DNA from: Sulfurimonas sp.
GTDB taxonomy: Bacteria; Campylobacterota; Campylobacteria; Campylobacterales; Sulfurimonadaceae
Reading direction: 5' to 3'
Assembly (NCBI GenBank): GCA_027019335.1
Contig: JALUWV010000028.1
Location: 1-64,000 of the forward strand
DNA length: 64,000 nucleotides
The position numbers and the translations under genes are program-made. A model generated the notes under the pieces. The model searched no databases. It saw only the letters and a list, made by a program, of their open reading frames with translations, and was not told the DNA's origin. Of this stretch, positions 1 through 8,667 are shown piece by piece (within the stretch, counting starts at the first letter, position 1; each line of letters opens with the position of its first letter).

Positions 1-593
1 CTAAACATCATCTTATTTGTAGAAATTTTTTCTAACTCTCTGTTTGTCCAGTAAAATTGCCCTGCATCTTGGTAGGCCTCTTCTAAGTCTTGACTTCTAC
101 TCATATAGTGTTGGGGAGTAAACATCTCACATCGTCCATCACTAGTTAGCTTAAAAGTCCTCTGAATAGGAAAAGGCATTGTTGTTGCACTAAAAGCATT
201 TATGGCATTACTTTTTTGTAATGCTTCATATGCTTGTATCAGATATTTTTTTTGCAAAAGTGGAGCAGTCGCATAGAGAGTACAAATATATTTATAGCTC
301 TCTCCTTGTGCTTCCAAATATTTTATAGCATGGTTTGTAACATCTGTCGTACCCGTAAAGTCATCACTTAGTTTTGCAGGTCTAAGAAATGGTACTTCGG
401 CACCATATTCTTTTGCAATATTTGCTATTTCTTTATCATCAGTACTCACTATTATTTTGTCAAATAGTTTAGATTTTAATGCTACCTCTATGCTATAAGC
501 AATGAGCGGTTGACCGTGAAAAATTTTAATATTTTTTCTTGGTATGCGTTTACTGCCACCTCGTGCGGGGATAATACAAACTGCATTTTTCAT
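1..593 (-). CDS. pseF: Pseudaminic acid cytidylyltransferase, 3' end cut by window edge
   Basis: The frame opens at an ATG (593-591) and stays open to position 1, so the C-terminus lies outside the window. The N-terminus reads MKNAVCIIPARGGSKRIPRK, the nucleotide-binding signature of CMP-sialic-acid-synthetase-like cytidylyltransferases. It is followed by segments such as VSTDDKEIA and YATAPLL that are typical of the family. The family transfers CMP from CTP to pseudaminic acid, giving the donor used for flagellin glycosylation. It directly follows pseC (the pseC stop codon ends one base before this start), in the pseB-pseC-pseF order known from Campylobacter and Helicobacter. A legionaminic or sialic acid CMP-transferase is the main alternative, but the neighbours favour PseF. 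Confidence 0.88.
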   Translation of the reverse strand, partial: MKNAVCIIPARGGSKRIPRKNIKIFHGQPLIAYSIEVALKSKLFDKIIVSTDDKEIANIAKEYGAEVPFLRPAKLSDDFTGTTDVTNHAIKYLEAQGESYKYICTLYATAPLLQKKYLIQAYEALQKSNAINAFSATTMPFPIQRTFKLTSDGRCEMFTPQHYMSRSQDLEEAYQDAGQFYWTNRELEKISTNKMMF

Positions 594-1721
594 CTAAAAA
601 CTACACCCGCGATGTGAGTACTTATGGATGACATCTAAAACTGTATCTGCGACATACTCTGCATCTTGCATACTCATGGTTTGATTACATGGTATAGATA
701 TTTCAGAGTTGTAAAAGTCATTTGCCACGGGGAGAGAAACCAATCCAAACTGTTTTTCATAAAAGCTATTTTTATAAATAGGCTTGTAATGCACTTGCAC
801 CCCTAAACCTCTCTCTTGAAGTTCTTTAAAAATATCCTCCTTGAGACAATGAAGTTCGGGGTTTAATATGATTGGGTAGAGGTGTCTTGAACTTATAGTG
901 CTTTTTTCTAATTTTTGTGTTAAAAAAAGCTTTTCTTCTTGAAACCTTGTGTCAAAATAGTTTGAAATTTCATTGCGTTTAGCGATAAATTTATCAAGTT
1001 TGTTGAGTTGTGAACTGCCAAGTGCCGCTGCGACTTCTGTCATGCGCAGATTATAGCCCATGCTTATCATATCGGAGTTCCATAACTCTTTTTTGAGTAT
1101 ACCATGAGAGCGAAAGAGTCGTAGTTTTTCGGCATATGCTTTATTGTCCGTGAGTACTGCACCCCCTTCACTCGTTGTGATAGGTTTGATAGCATGAAAA
1201 CTAAAGATAGACATAGCAGCAAAAGAGCCGATTTTTTTACCCTCTATGCTTGAACCGAGCGCATGTGAACTATCTTGAATGACAAGAAGATTATGCTTTT
1301 GTGCTATTGTTTTGATGGTTTCAATAGCAACTGGTTTGCCTGCAAAATCGACAGGGACAATCGCTTTAGTTTTTGGAGTAATGAGTGCTTCAATACGGTT
1401 CTCGTCAATATTACCATCGAGTTTAATATCGCACCAGATAGGTTTGGCTCCAAGTTGGACAAACATATTGGATGTTGCTACAAAAGAGATGGGTGTTGTG
1501 ATGATTTCATCGCCTTCTTGTATGCCTGCAACACTATACATTGCTTGGAGAGCTGAGGTTCCTGAGTTGAAAACGACAGCATATACAGCTCCTGTATAGT
1601 CACATAAGTCTTTTTCAAATTGTGCAACACGCGGTCCTTGTGCAAGAAAATTACTTTTGAGTACTTCATTTACTATGGCTATATCATCATCTTCTATGAG
1701 TTGTGTCGAGTAACTTAACAT
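594..1721 (-). CDS. pseC: UDP-4-amino-4,6-dideoxy-N-acetyl-beta-L-altrosamine aminotransferase
   Basis: This 375-residue protein belongs to the DegT/DnrJ/EryC1 family of PLP-dependent sugar aminotransferases. The PLP-binding lysine is K179 in FHAIKPITTSEGG, and the cofactor-contacting QDSSHALG lies at 149-156. The length is normal for PseC. It performs the second step of pseudaminic acid synthesis, amination of the 4-keto sugar made by PseB. It lies immediately downstream of pseB and abuts pseF, so the three genes form one operon. Other sugar aminotransferases share the fold; the gene order decides the assignment. Confidence 0.92.
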   Translation of the reverse strand: MLSYSTQLIEDDDIAIVNEVLKSNFLAQGPRVAQFEKDLCDYTGAVYAVVFNSGTSALQAMYSVAGIQEGDEIITTPISFVATSNMFVQLGAKPIWCDIKLDGNIDENRIEALITPKTKAIVPVDFAGKPVAIETIKTIAQKHNLLVIQDSSHALGSSIEGKKIGSFAAMSIFSFHAIKPITTSEGGAVLTDNKAYAEKLRLFRSHGILKKELWNSDMISMGYNLRMTEVAAALGSSQLNKLDKFIAKRNEISNYFDTRFQEEKLFLTQKLEKSTISSRHLYPIILNPELHCLKEDIFKELQERGLGVQVHYKPIYKNSFYEKQFGLVSLPVANDFYNSEISIPCNQTMSMQDAEYVADTVLDVIHKYSHRGCSF

Positions 1722-2747
<1,026 letters not shown>

Positions 2748-2783
2748 TTAATAGTGTAATCTTAGCAAAAAAAGTGCCATTAT

Positions 2784-2810
2784 TAAATAAATTTCTTATT
2801 TTACCGATAT
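2784..2810 (+). promoter_or_regulatory. Sigma-28 (FliA) type promoter of fliD
   Basis: TAAATAAA (2784-2791), an 11-base spacer, then ACCGATAT (2803-2810). This matches the flagellar sigma-28 consensus TAAA-N15/16-CCGATAT in sequence and spacing. The fliD start codon is 56 bases downstream, preceded by an AAGGA ribosome binding site. The match places fliD and probably fliS in the late flagellar class. Confidence 0.8.
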
Positions 2811-2866
2811 AAGGTAGGTATAGTAAGAATTATAATAATGAAAGATTATTAAAAAAAGGATTTGTT

Positions 2867-4270
2867 ATGGGTATATCATCACTTGGTGCTGGTTCAAATG
2901 TTTTAACACAAGATGTAATAGACCAACTGAAAAAAGCAGATGAGGCTCAATTTGTACAACCATTGACATCAAAAGTTTCTGCTGAAAAAAGTAAAAGTGG
3001 TAAATTAGATATCGTGAATGCTTTGATGGATAACTTATCTGAGAGTACTGGTAATGTGGCTGATGTGGGGCTTTTTAACACAAGATCGGCAACTGTTACC
3101 GGAAGTGCTGTTGAAGTTGTTGCAAATGGAGGAAGTGATATTCAAGATTTTAATATTACAGTCAATCATTTGGCAACAAAAGAGATAGAACAGTCTGGGT
3201 CATTTGCTACTGCTGACACCTCAATAGCGACGGGGGATGGACAATTAAAACTTAGTGTAGGTTCTAAAGATTTTTTAGTGGATTATACATCAGCTACATC
3301 TTTAACAGATTTAAGAAACCAAATCAACAAAGATGCAAAAGGAACGTTGCAAGCAAGCATTGTAGAAGTTGCAAAAGATGATTTTCGGCTCTTTTTAACA
3401 GCTGCAAATACAGGAACAGGACAGAATGTTTCCATTACAGATGTTGCAGGGAAAGGAGAAAATCTTAAAGACCAACTCAAAGCCGATACGGATACAACTG
3501 ATGGGTACACAAATGTACAAACTGCACAGGATGCAAGTTTTACATATAATAATTTAGCTATTACAAGAACGAGTAATACGGTAAGTGATTTACTAGCAGG
3601 TGTGACAATAACACTCAAAGAGGGAACCGATGCAAATCCGAGTACATCGAGTGTGAGTGTAACACAGGATGTAACAGGAATTGAAGATAAACTGGATAGT
3701 TTTGTTTCAAAATTTAATTCTGCAATTAGAGAGTTAGATACAATGACAAAGGCAAGTAAAGATGCAAAAGTACGCGGAATTTTTTCTAACGATGGTACAA
3801 TCAAGGGTATGAAAAATACAGTGAGGACAATGCTCGGTACAGCGGGTGAAGGTGTAGGGCGTTTAGAAGACTATGGTTTTGCTTCGAACAGAGATGGAAC
3901 CATTAGTATCGATAAATCTATATTTGAAACAAAACTGAAAGAAAATCCAGAAAATGTAGCTGCATTTTTCGTAGGAGGAGACTTTACCTCAAATGGAAGT
4001 ACAAAAACATTATCTGGTGCCTTTACTGAGATGAAAAGTAAAGTAGATAGCTATACAAACTATAATGCAACACTAGACCAGCTTAAAACATCTTATACAA
4101 CACAAATAACTTCCCTTGAGGACCGACAACAGGCGGCAACCGATAGATTGACAGCAAAGTATGCGATTATGAAAAAAAGATTTGCAGCATATGATGTTAT
4201 GATAAATAAGATTAACTCAGCATCAGATATCTTTACACAATTAGCAAATCAAAATAATAATAATAACTAA
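2867..4270 (+). CDS. fliD: Flagellar hook-associated protein 2 (filament cap)
   Basis: This 467-residue FliD caps the growing flagellar filament and helps flagellin subunits fold at the tip. The N-terminus MGISSLGAGSNVLTQDVIDQ is the conserved export and coiled-coil segment. The central part is rich in Thr, Ser and Ala. The C-terminal about 80 residues (SSYTTQ-like heptads through RQQAATDRLTAKY) form the second coiled coil, ending in an Asn-rich tail. It is shorter than Campylobacter jejuni FliD (about 640 residues), so domain insertions are missing. fliS follows after 60 bases, the usual order. Confidence 0.95.
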   Translation: MGISSLGAGSNVLTQDVIDQLKKADEAQFVQPLTSKVSAEKSKSGKLDIVNALMDNLSESTGNVADVGLFNTRSATVTGSAVEVVANGGSDIQDFNITVNHLATKEIEQSGSFATADTSIATGDGQLKLSVGSKDFLVDYTSATSLTDLRNQINKDAKGTLQASIVEVAKDDFRLFLTAANTGTGQNVSITDVAGKGENLKDQLKADTDTTDGYTNVQTAQDASFTYNNLAITRTSNTVSDLLAGVTITLKEGTDANPSTSSVSVTQDVTGIEDKLDSFVSKFNSAIRELDTMTKASKDAKVRGIFSNDGTIKGMKNTVRTMLGTAGEGVGRLEDYGFASNRDGTISIDKSIFETKLKENPENVAAFFVGGDFTSNGSTKTLSGAFTEMKSKVDSYTNYNATLDQLKTSYTTQITSLEDRQQAATDRLTAKYAIMKKRFAAYDVMINKINSASDIFTQLANQNNNNN

Positions 4271-4330
4271 ATTTCATTAAAGAAAAGTAGAGAATATACG
4301 ATATAAGATAAACAGAGAAAAGGATTTAAA

Positions 4331-4702
4331 ATGTATGGTAACACAGCGCACAATATATATGCACAAAACAATATAGATGTAGAATCACCTACAAAACTCG
4401 TAGAGATGCTGTATGAGGGAGTCTTACGTTTTAATGCACAAGCAAAAAAAGCGATGAAAGATGGGGATGTTGAAAAAAGAGTCTACTGGATGAATCGTTC
4501 TATTGCTATCATAACAGAGCTAATATCGGTACTCGATATGAAACAGGGTGATGTTTCTCAATATCTTGAAGGTTTATACAATTATGAAATCCAACTTCTT
4601 TTAGAGGCTGGTAATGAAAAAAATAGTGCTAAAATCGATGAGTGTAGTCATGTATTTAAAACACTTTTAGAGGCGTGGAGAGAGACCACAAATGTGGCTT
4701 AA
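4331..4702 (+). CDS. fliS: Flagellar export chaperone FliS
   Basis: This 123-residue all-helical protein starts MYGNTAHNIYAQNNIDVESP, which matches the FliS N-terminus (YxxN...ESPxKLVEMLYEG). FliS binds the flagellin C-terminus in the cytosol and prevents early polymerisation before export. An AAAAGGATT ribosome binding site lies just upstream. It is the second gene of the fliD operon and overlaps the next small gene by 11 bases. Confidence 0.94.
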   Translation: MYGNTAHNIYAQNNIDVESPTKLVEMLYEGVLRFNAQAKKAMKDGDVEKRVYWMNRSIAIITELISVLDMKQGDVSQYLEGLYNYEIQLLLEAGNEKNSAKIDECSHVFKTLLEAWRETTNVA

Positions 4703-4946
4703 TAGCCTCAAAATTGCTATAGTAGAGAAAGATAGTGATAAGCTAAGTGAGTTAATGGATGCTCTGCCACAACTACAATCTCAAGAAGAGATTGCTTCTG
4801 CATTAGTTCTCCTTGGAGAAGCGAAGAGAGTCCTTGAAGAGTTGAAGGATGAGACAAGACTTTCTATGAGTAAAATTAAAAAAAGTATAAACTTTTTAAA
4901 ATCAACACAAGCAAAGCCCACTTCTCGACTTGATATCTCTTCATAA
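4692..4946 (+). CDS. Small helical protein downstream of fliS (possible FliT-like chaperone)
   Basis: This 84-residue protein has no clear named family. It begins at an ATG inside the last codons of fliS, an 11-base overlap that suggests translational coupling. The sequence is almost wholly helical with heptad-like leucines and a charged C-terminus (KSINFLKSTQAKP). In many bacteria the gene after fliS is fliT, a small helical chaperone for FliD. Position, size and helical character fit that role, but residue-level similarity to FliT is not convincing. Confidence 0.6.
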   Translation: MWLNSLKIAIVEKDSDKLSELMDALPQLQSQEEIASALVLLGEAKRVLEELKDETRLSMSKIKKSINFLKSTQAKPTSRLDISS

Positions 4947-4947
4947 A

Positions 4948-5643
4948 TTATCTCTTCTTTTGAATTCCAAAATTGAGACTTCGTAGGGTGTATTCACTCA
5001 CTACCGCTCCTTTTCGCATACTGAGTATGTGACTTACGGCATCTGCAATATCTGTAGCCAATAGCTTTTCATTCTCTTTATCTGATGTCTCAAAACGTAA
5101 GTTTTCATAGAAGTTTGATGCGGTCATATCGGGGTTGATGTTGGTAATGCTAAGGTCACTTTTGCGTGTTTCTTCAAAAAGTGAGTCGCCAAAAGCTTTG
5201 AGACCTGCTTTTGTAGCGGAGTAAACACCTGCAAACTTACTGGCACGCAATGCTTCGATGGAGTTGATGTTGATGAGGTAGCCACCTTGCTTTTTGAGAC
5301 TTCTGAGGGTTGCATGACTGAGAAGCATGGGGGCTGTAAGATTTAAAAAAGTCATTTGTGTGATGGTTTTTTCAGGAATTTCCTCATGAGGAGCAAATAC
5401 ACCAAAGCCTGCTGCATTTATGAGTAAAAAAACATCTTCGTGTTTGAGCTTTTGACAGAGTTTGTGTGTCTCTGTCTCTTGTGATAAATCAGCTTGTAAG
5501 GCTTGAAAATTTTCACTTTGAAATGTTTTTTGTGTGATGTTTCGACTAATCCCAATAACTTTGTACTCAAGTAAAAGGAGCCGCTCAACTATGGCTTTTC
5601 CGATTCCTGAGCTTGCTCCTGTAACAACTGCTAGTTTTGTCAT
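4948..5643 (-). CDS. Short-chain dehydrogenase/reductase
   Basis: This 231-residue classical SDR has the cofactor motif TGASSGIG (about 8-15), the NAAG motif, the catalytic Ser in ININS, and Y-x3-K in YSATK. The substrate cannot be told from sequence. It is divergent from the HAD gene with only 23 bases between the starts, and has a ribosome binding site (AGGAAAG). Its 3' end converges on the fliS operon with a one-base gap. Confidence 0.88.
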   Translation of the reverse strand: MTKLAVVTGASSGIGKAIVERLLLLEYKVIGISRNITQKTFQSENFQALQADLSQETETHKLCQKLKHEDVFLLINAAGFGVFAPHEEIPEKTITQMTFLNLTAPMLLSHATLRSLKKQGGYLININSIEALRASKFAGVYSATKAGLKAFGDSLFEETRKSDLSITNINPDMTASNFYENLRFETSDKENEKLLATDIADAVSHILSMRKGAVVSEYTLRSLNFGIQKKR

Positions 5644-5654
5644 GACTTTCCTGC

Positions 5655-5660
5655 TATAAT
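5655..5660 (+). promoter_or_regulatory. -10 box six bases before a start codon (leaderless candidate)
   Basis: TATAAT sits with exactly six bases between it and the ATG at 5667, and no Shine-Dalgarno sequence is present. Transcription would be expected to start at or next to the A of the ATG, giving a leaderless mRNA for the HAD gene. The same arrangement recurs at 20162, 47744 and 59033. Confidence 0.55.
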
Positions 5661-5666
5661 TTTTGT

Positions 5667-6497
5667 ATGAAAAATATTTACATAACTGATTTAGACCACA
5701 CTTTTTTAAAAAGTGACTTATCTTTAAGTGATTATACTCAAAAAATCTGGAACTCGTATGCCAAAGAGGCTATTTTGAGTGTAGCAACAGCAAGAACTTA
5801 CAAAAAAACCATGCAGTTTTTAGAAGGCTTTGTCATTAATGCCCCGATGATTTTACTCGATGGGGCATTGGTTGCCACAACAGAGAAGAAGATTATAGAT
5901 ACAAAATTTATCTCTAAAGAAGTCGGAGATGCTATTATCGAAGTAGGGGCAGGCATGGGCATTTACCCTTTTGTTTTGGCTTTAGATACAGGGGAAAAAT
6001 TGCATGAACTTTTTTTGTATGATACCATCCTTAACCGCTATCAAAAAGAGGTACTTACTCGATATACAGTAGATGACAACTTGATAGAATGCACAAGAAT
6101 AGAGGCAAAAGAGCAAAACTTTAAAGTGGTTTATATGGGTGAAGAACAGCTTTTAAGAGCCTTGGAAGCAGAACTGAAAATACTTTTTAAAGACACGCTC
6201 AAGTACATTTTAGCTCCTGAAGCTTATGTTGGGTGTTGGTTTTTGACTATTTTACATAAAGATGCCGACAAAGCACAAGGTATCGTAAGTGTGAGTGAAT
6301 ATCTAGGATTTGATGTCAAAAAACTCACAGTATTTGGCGATAATTTTAATGACTTAGGAATGTTTGCTCTTGCTGGTACTTCTGTGGCTGTGAATAATGC
6401 CCAAAAAGAGGTAAAAACAAGAGCGGATGTCGTACTTCAATGGAGTAACGATGAAGATGGTATTGCAAAATATTTACAAAGGTTACGAAATGTCTAA
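5667..6497 (+). CDS. HAD-superfamily (Cof-type) phosphatase
   Basis: This 276-residue cytosolic phosphatase has HAD motif I DLDHT (D8/D10) near the N-terminus and motif IV GDNFNDLGMF near the C-terminus. A central cap of about 100 residues is typical of Cof/type IIB sugar-phosphate phosphatases. It overlaps the following transporter gene by eight bases, so the two probably form an operon. A sugar-phosphate substrate is therefore plausible but not shown. No ribosome binding site precedes the ATG. Confidence 0.85.
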   Translation: MKNIYITDLDHTFLKSDLSLSDYTQKIWNSYAKEAILSVATARTYKKTMQFLEGFVINAPMILLDGALVATTEKKIIDTKFISKEVGDAIIEVGAGMGIYPFVLALDTGEKLHELFLYDTILNRYQKEVLTRYTVDDNLIECTRIEAKEQNFKVVYMGEEQLLRALEAELKILFKDTLKYILAPEAYVGCWFLTILHKDADKAQGIVSVSEYLGFDVKKLTVFGDNFNDLGMFALAGTSVAVNNAQKEVKTRADVVLQWSNDEDGIAKYLQRLRNV

Positions 6498-7752
6498 ACA
6501 ATCAAGCGTTCTCCCTATGCTCATTATAGGGGGTTTATTTTTTATTTTTGGTTTTGTGACTTGGCTCAATGGTTCGCTCATCCCTTTTTTGAAGGTACTT
6601 TTAGATTTGAGTAGTTTTGAAGCACTTTTTGTGAGTTTTGCTTTTTATATTGCCTATACGGTTATGGCACTGCCAATGGCTACTTTACTCGAAAAAACAG
6701 GCTATAAAAATGGTATGGCAATAGGACTCGGTGTGATGGGAGTAGGGAGTTTACTTTTTATTCCCGCTGCATTTAGTGCTAGCTTTTTTCTCTTTTTAGT
6801 AGCTTTGTTTACTCTTGGTACAGGGCTGACAATACTTCAAACAGCTTCAAATCCTTATATCGTGCTAATGGGCGATATAAAAAGTGCTGCAATGCGTATT
6901 AGTATTATGGGGCTTATCAACAAGAGTGCAGGAGTTTTAGCTCCCATTGTTTTTACACTGCTAATCTTTTCAGATATGGGAAGTGCTGCGAGTTTGAGTG
7001 AACAAGAGACAGCAAATTTAGCCTCTCGTTTGGTCATACCTTATGTTGCTATGGCTGTTTTACTTTTTTTACTCATCGCATTGGTGAAGTTTTCTGGACT
7101 TCCTGAACTTGAGTTTGAAACAAATGATTCAGAAGATAAGCAGTCGATTTTTAGTTTTCCTCGTGTTGTTTTAGGGGCAGTGGCACTCTTTTTTTATGTA
7201 GGCATAGAAGTCATAGCAGGCGATACCATAGGTTTATATGCACAAGATATAGGTTTGGTAAATGCAACAGCTTTGACCTCTTACACAATGGTTTTTATGG
7301 TTATTGCTTATGGGGTAGGGGTTGTGTCTATACCGAAGCTTCTTTCACAAGAAAAAGCGCTTATTGGCTCGGCTATTTTGGGGATGCTCTTCATCGTAGG
7401 GATTGTATTCTCATCCACAACACAAACAACAATTTCAGCAGTTTTATGGGGCTGGAGTGGTATAGGACTTTTGCCAAATAGCATTACATTTGTAGCACTT
7501 TTAGGACTCTCAAATGCCCTTGTTTGGCCGACGATTTGGCCTTTAGCTCTTGAAGGAATGGGCAAGCATACAGCAAAAGCAAGTGCCTTACTGATTATGG
7601 CTATTTCAGGGGGTGCATTGTTACCACTTCTTTTTGGAAAAATTGCACAGGTAAGTGGTAATATGCAGGCTTCTTATGCACTTGGCATACTTTTTTATGG
7701 TGTTATTTTACTCTATGGAATGAAGTGGCATAAAAAAGGGCAGTGGGTTTAG
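6490..7752 (+). CDS. MFS sugar permease, FucP/GluP type
   Basis: A protein of 420 residues from the ATG at 6490; an upstream start at 6427 would add residues lying within the HAD gene and without a membrane segment. About twelve membrane segments are visible, starting MLIIGGLFFIFGFVTWLNGS, the signature start of FucP/GluP proton-sugar symporters. Motifs such as QTASNPYIVLMG and the late GISNALVWPTIWPLAL-like segment are also family hallmarks. It probably imports a hexose such as glucose, galactose or fucose by proton symport. Its last codons lie in a 24-base direct repeat shared with the 3' end of the chorismate mutase gene. Confidence 0.88.
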   Translation: MSKQSSVLPMLIIGGLFFIFGFVTWLNGSLIPFLKVLLDLSSFEALFVSFAFYIAYTVMALPMATLLEKTGYKNGMAIGLGVMGVGSLLFIPAAFSASFFLFLVALFTLGTGLTILQTASNPYIVLMGDIKSAAMRISIMGLINKSAGVLAPIVFTLLIFSDMGSAASLSEQETANLASRLVIPYVAMAVLLFLLIALVKFSGLPELEFETNDSEDKQSIFSFPRVVLGAVALFFYVGIEVIAGDTIGLYAQDIGLVNATALTSYTMVFMVIAYGVGVVSIPKLLSQEKALIGSAILGMLFIVGIVFSSTTQTTISAVLWGWSGIGLLPNSITFVALLGLSNALVWPTIWPLALEGMGKHTAKASALLIMAISGGALLPLLFGKIAQVSGNMQASYALGILFYGVILLYGMKWHKKGQWV

Positions 7753-7763
7753 AAAACATCTGC
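7740..7763. repeat. 24-bp perfect direct repeat, copy 1
   Basis: The 24-base sequence beginning GCAGTGGGTTTAGAAAAC is identical at 7740-7763 and 8101-8124, and the flanking AAAAAAG run is also nearly shared. Copy 1 contains the stop codon of the MFS transporter on the plus strand. Between the copies lie only the two tiny membrane-protein genes. Confidence 0.9.
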
Positions 7764-7789
7764 ATATATGTGAAAACGAAGAAGGTGTA

Positions 7790-7882
7790 CTATTTATGAG
7801 ATGCCTGATGATTTGGTTTGATTGTAAATGAAGCTATTAAAGCAATAGTTGCAATAATAGCTCCTAAGATATAGTATGTCAT
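7790..7882 (-). CDS. 30-residue single-span membrane peptide
   Basis: The reading frame ATG(7882)...TAG encodes a 30-residue peptide beginning MTYYILGAIIATIALIASF, one hydrophobic segment followed by a short polar tail. Its ATG overlaps the TGA of the upstream 65-residue gene (ATGA), and a strong ribosome binding site (AAAGGAG) lies at good spacing. Size, coupling and hydrophobicity support a real small membrane protein. No family is recognised. Confidence 0.55.
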   Translation of the reverse strand: MTYYILGAIIATIALIASFTIKPNHQASHK

Positions 7883-8076
7883 CCTTCACTCCTTTGTATA
7901 AGTTTGTACCCAGCTATATAAAGTGCTATAAAGGAATAAATACTGAGAGATATAGAAAAAATATTTAAGTGTTCCTCTTTCATGTAAATATTTATAACTG
8001 AGAGAGCGGTAAAAAGATTTGCAAAAGCTATAAACCCTTTACCTATTTCTTTTAATGCTTCATTGTCTTTTTTCAT
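7879..8076 (-). CDS. Small two-span membrane protein
   Basis: This 65-residue protein has a charged start (MKKDNEALKEIGKG) followed by two hydrophobic segments (about 15-31 and 40-58). No family is recognised. It is the first gene of a two-gene unit with the 30-residue peptide, joined by an ATGA overlap. The pair lies between two copies of a 24-bp direct repeat, so it may have been gained as a block. Confidence 0.6.
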   Translation of the reverse strand: MKKDNEALKEIGKGFIAFANLFTALSVINIYMKEEHLNIFSISLSIYSFIALYIAGYKLIQRSEG

Positions 8077-8100
8077 AATTATATTATATCACAAAAAAGA

Positions 8101-8124
8101 GCAGTGGGTTTAGAAAACATCTGC
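8101..8124. repeat. 24-bp perfect direct repeat, copy 2
   Basis: Identical to 7740-7763. Copy 2 contains the stop codon and last codons of the chorismate mutase gene, read on the minus strand, whereas copy 1 is read as the end of a plus-strand gene. The same bases therefore encode two different C-termini. Confidence 0.9.
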
Positions 8125-8412
8125 GTTTCTAAACTCTGCAATCTCCATCTCCACCATTTCATCTATCATAATTTTAAAAAGTTCTGAGAGCATATTTGGG
8201 TTGATATTTAATTCTATCCCTTTTTTACGAACATTTTGCATAATGGCATCGATTCTATCCTGTGCTTTGACTTCATCAACACTATTTTTAAAAGCTGCTG
8301 CTTGACGGATAAGGTGGCTGCGTTGTGAGATAAGATTCACAATATCAGCATCAAGCAAGTCGATTTCATCACGGACTTCTTGGAGAGAGTGGCATTCTTT
8401 TAAATGAGGCAT
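8110..8412 (-). CDS. Chorismate mutase, AroQ class
   Basis: This 100-residue all-helical protein reads LQEVRDEIDLLDADIVNLISQR near the start, the AroQ/PchB-type signature (R-x-x-I-D-x-L-D-x-x-I-x-x-L-x-x-R). It also has a lysine (AAAFKNSVDEVKAQDR) in the usual active-site region. It would convert chorismate to prephenate for Phe/Tyr synthesis. The isochorismate pyruvate lyase PchB is the close alternative. The gene has a ribosome binding site AAAGGA lying next to a 9-bp hairpin. Confidence 0.85.
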   Translation of the reverse strand: MPHLKECHSLQEVRDEIDLLDADIVNLISQRSHLIRQAAAFKNSVDEVKAQDRIDAIMQNVRKKGIELNINPNMLSELFKIMIDEMVEMEIAEFRNADVF

Positions 8413-8422
8413 AGGAAAATCC

Positions 8423-8444
8423 TTTTTGTTAATGATAACAAAAA
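8423..8444 (-). promoter_or_regulatory. Hairpin next to the chorismate mutase ribosome binding site
   Basis: A perfect 9-bp inverted repeat, TTTTTGTTA (8423-8431) and TAACAAAAA (8436-8444), with a four-base loop. On the minus strand its downstream arm runs into the AAAAAGGA ribosome binding site of the chorismate mutase gene. It may end transcription of the upstream 68-residue gene or mask the ribosome binding site. Confidence 0.4.
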
Positions 8445-8460
8445 AGAGATAATGCTTTGA

Positions 8461-8667
8461 TTAGTTCGGTTTAATGCGTTTTTTGATTTCTTTGGGTGCA
8501 TGAGCAAAAGGGAACTCTTTGTCTTCTCTTACTTCACCATTTTGTAAAATATGCACATATAAAGTCATTTTGTTTGGATTGAAACTGAGGACTTTATAGT
8601 GAACTTGAAGTAAATCAAATGTTATGTCTTGACTTGCTAAGTTGATAACTGATTTTTTCTTTGCCAT
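8461..8667 (-). CDS. Hypothetical small protein
   Basis: A 68-residue protein, basic at both ends (MAKKKSV... IKKRIKPN), with a central beta-strand-rich part (YKVLSFNPNKMTLYVHIL). No signal peptide or membrane segment. No family is recognised. The ATG overlaps the last base of the CvfB-like gene's TAA (TAATG), which indicates translational coupling to that RNA-binding protein. Confidence 0.7.
   Translation of the reverse strand: MAKKKSVINLASQDITFDLLQVHYKVLSFNPNKMTLYVHILQNGEVREDKEFPFAHAPKEIKKRIKPN

Noticed and set aside
3283-3804. 173-codon minus-strand frame inside fliD
   Set aside because: fliD is certain; this frame has no start context or recognisable motif.
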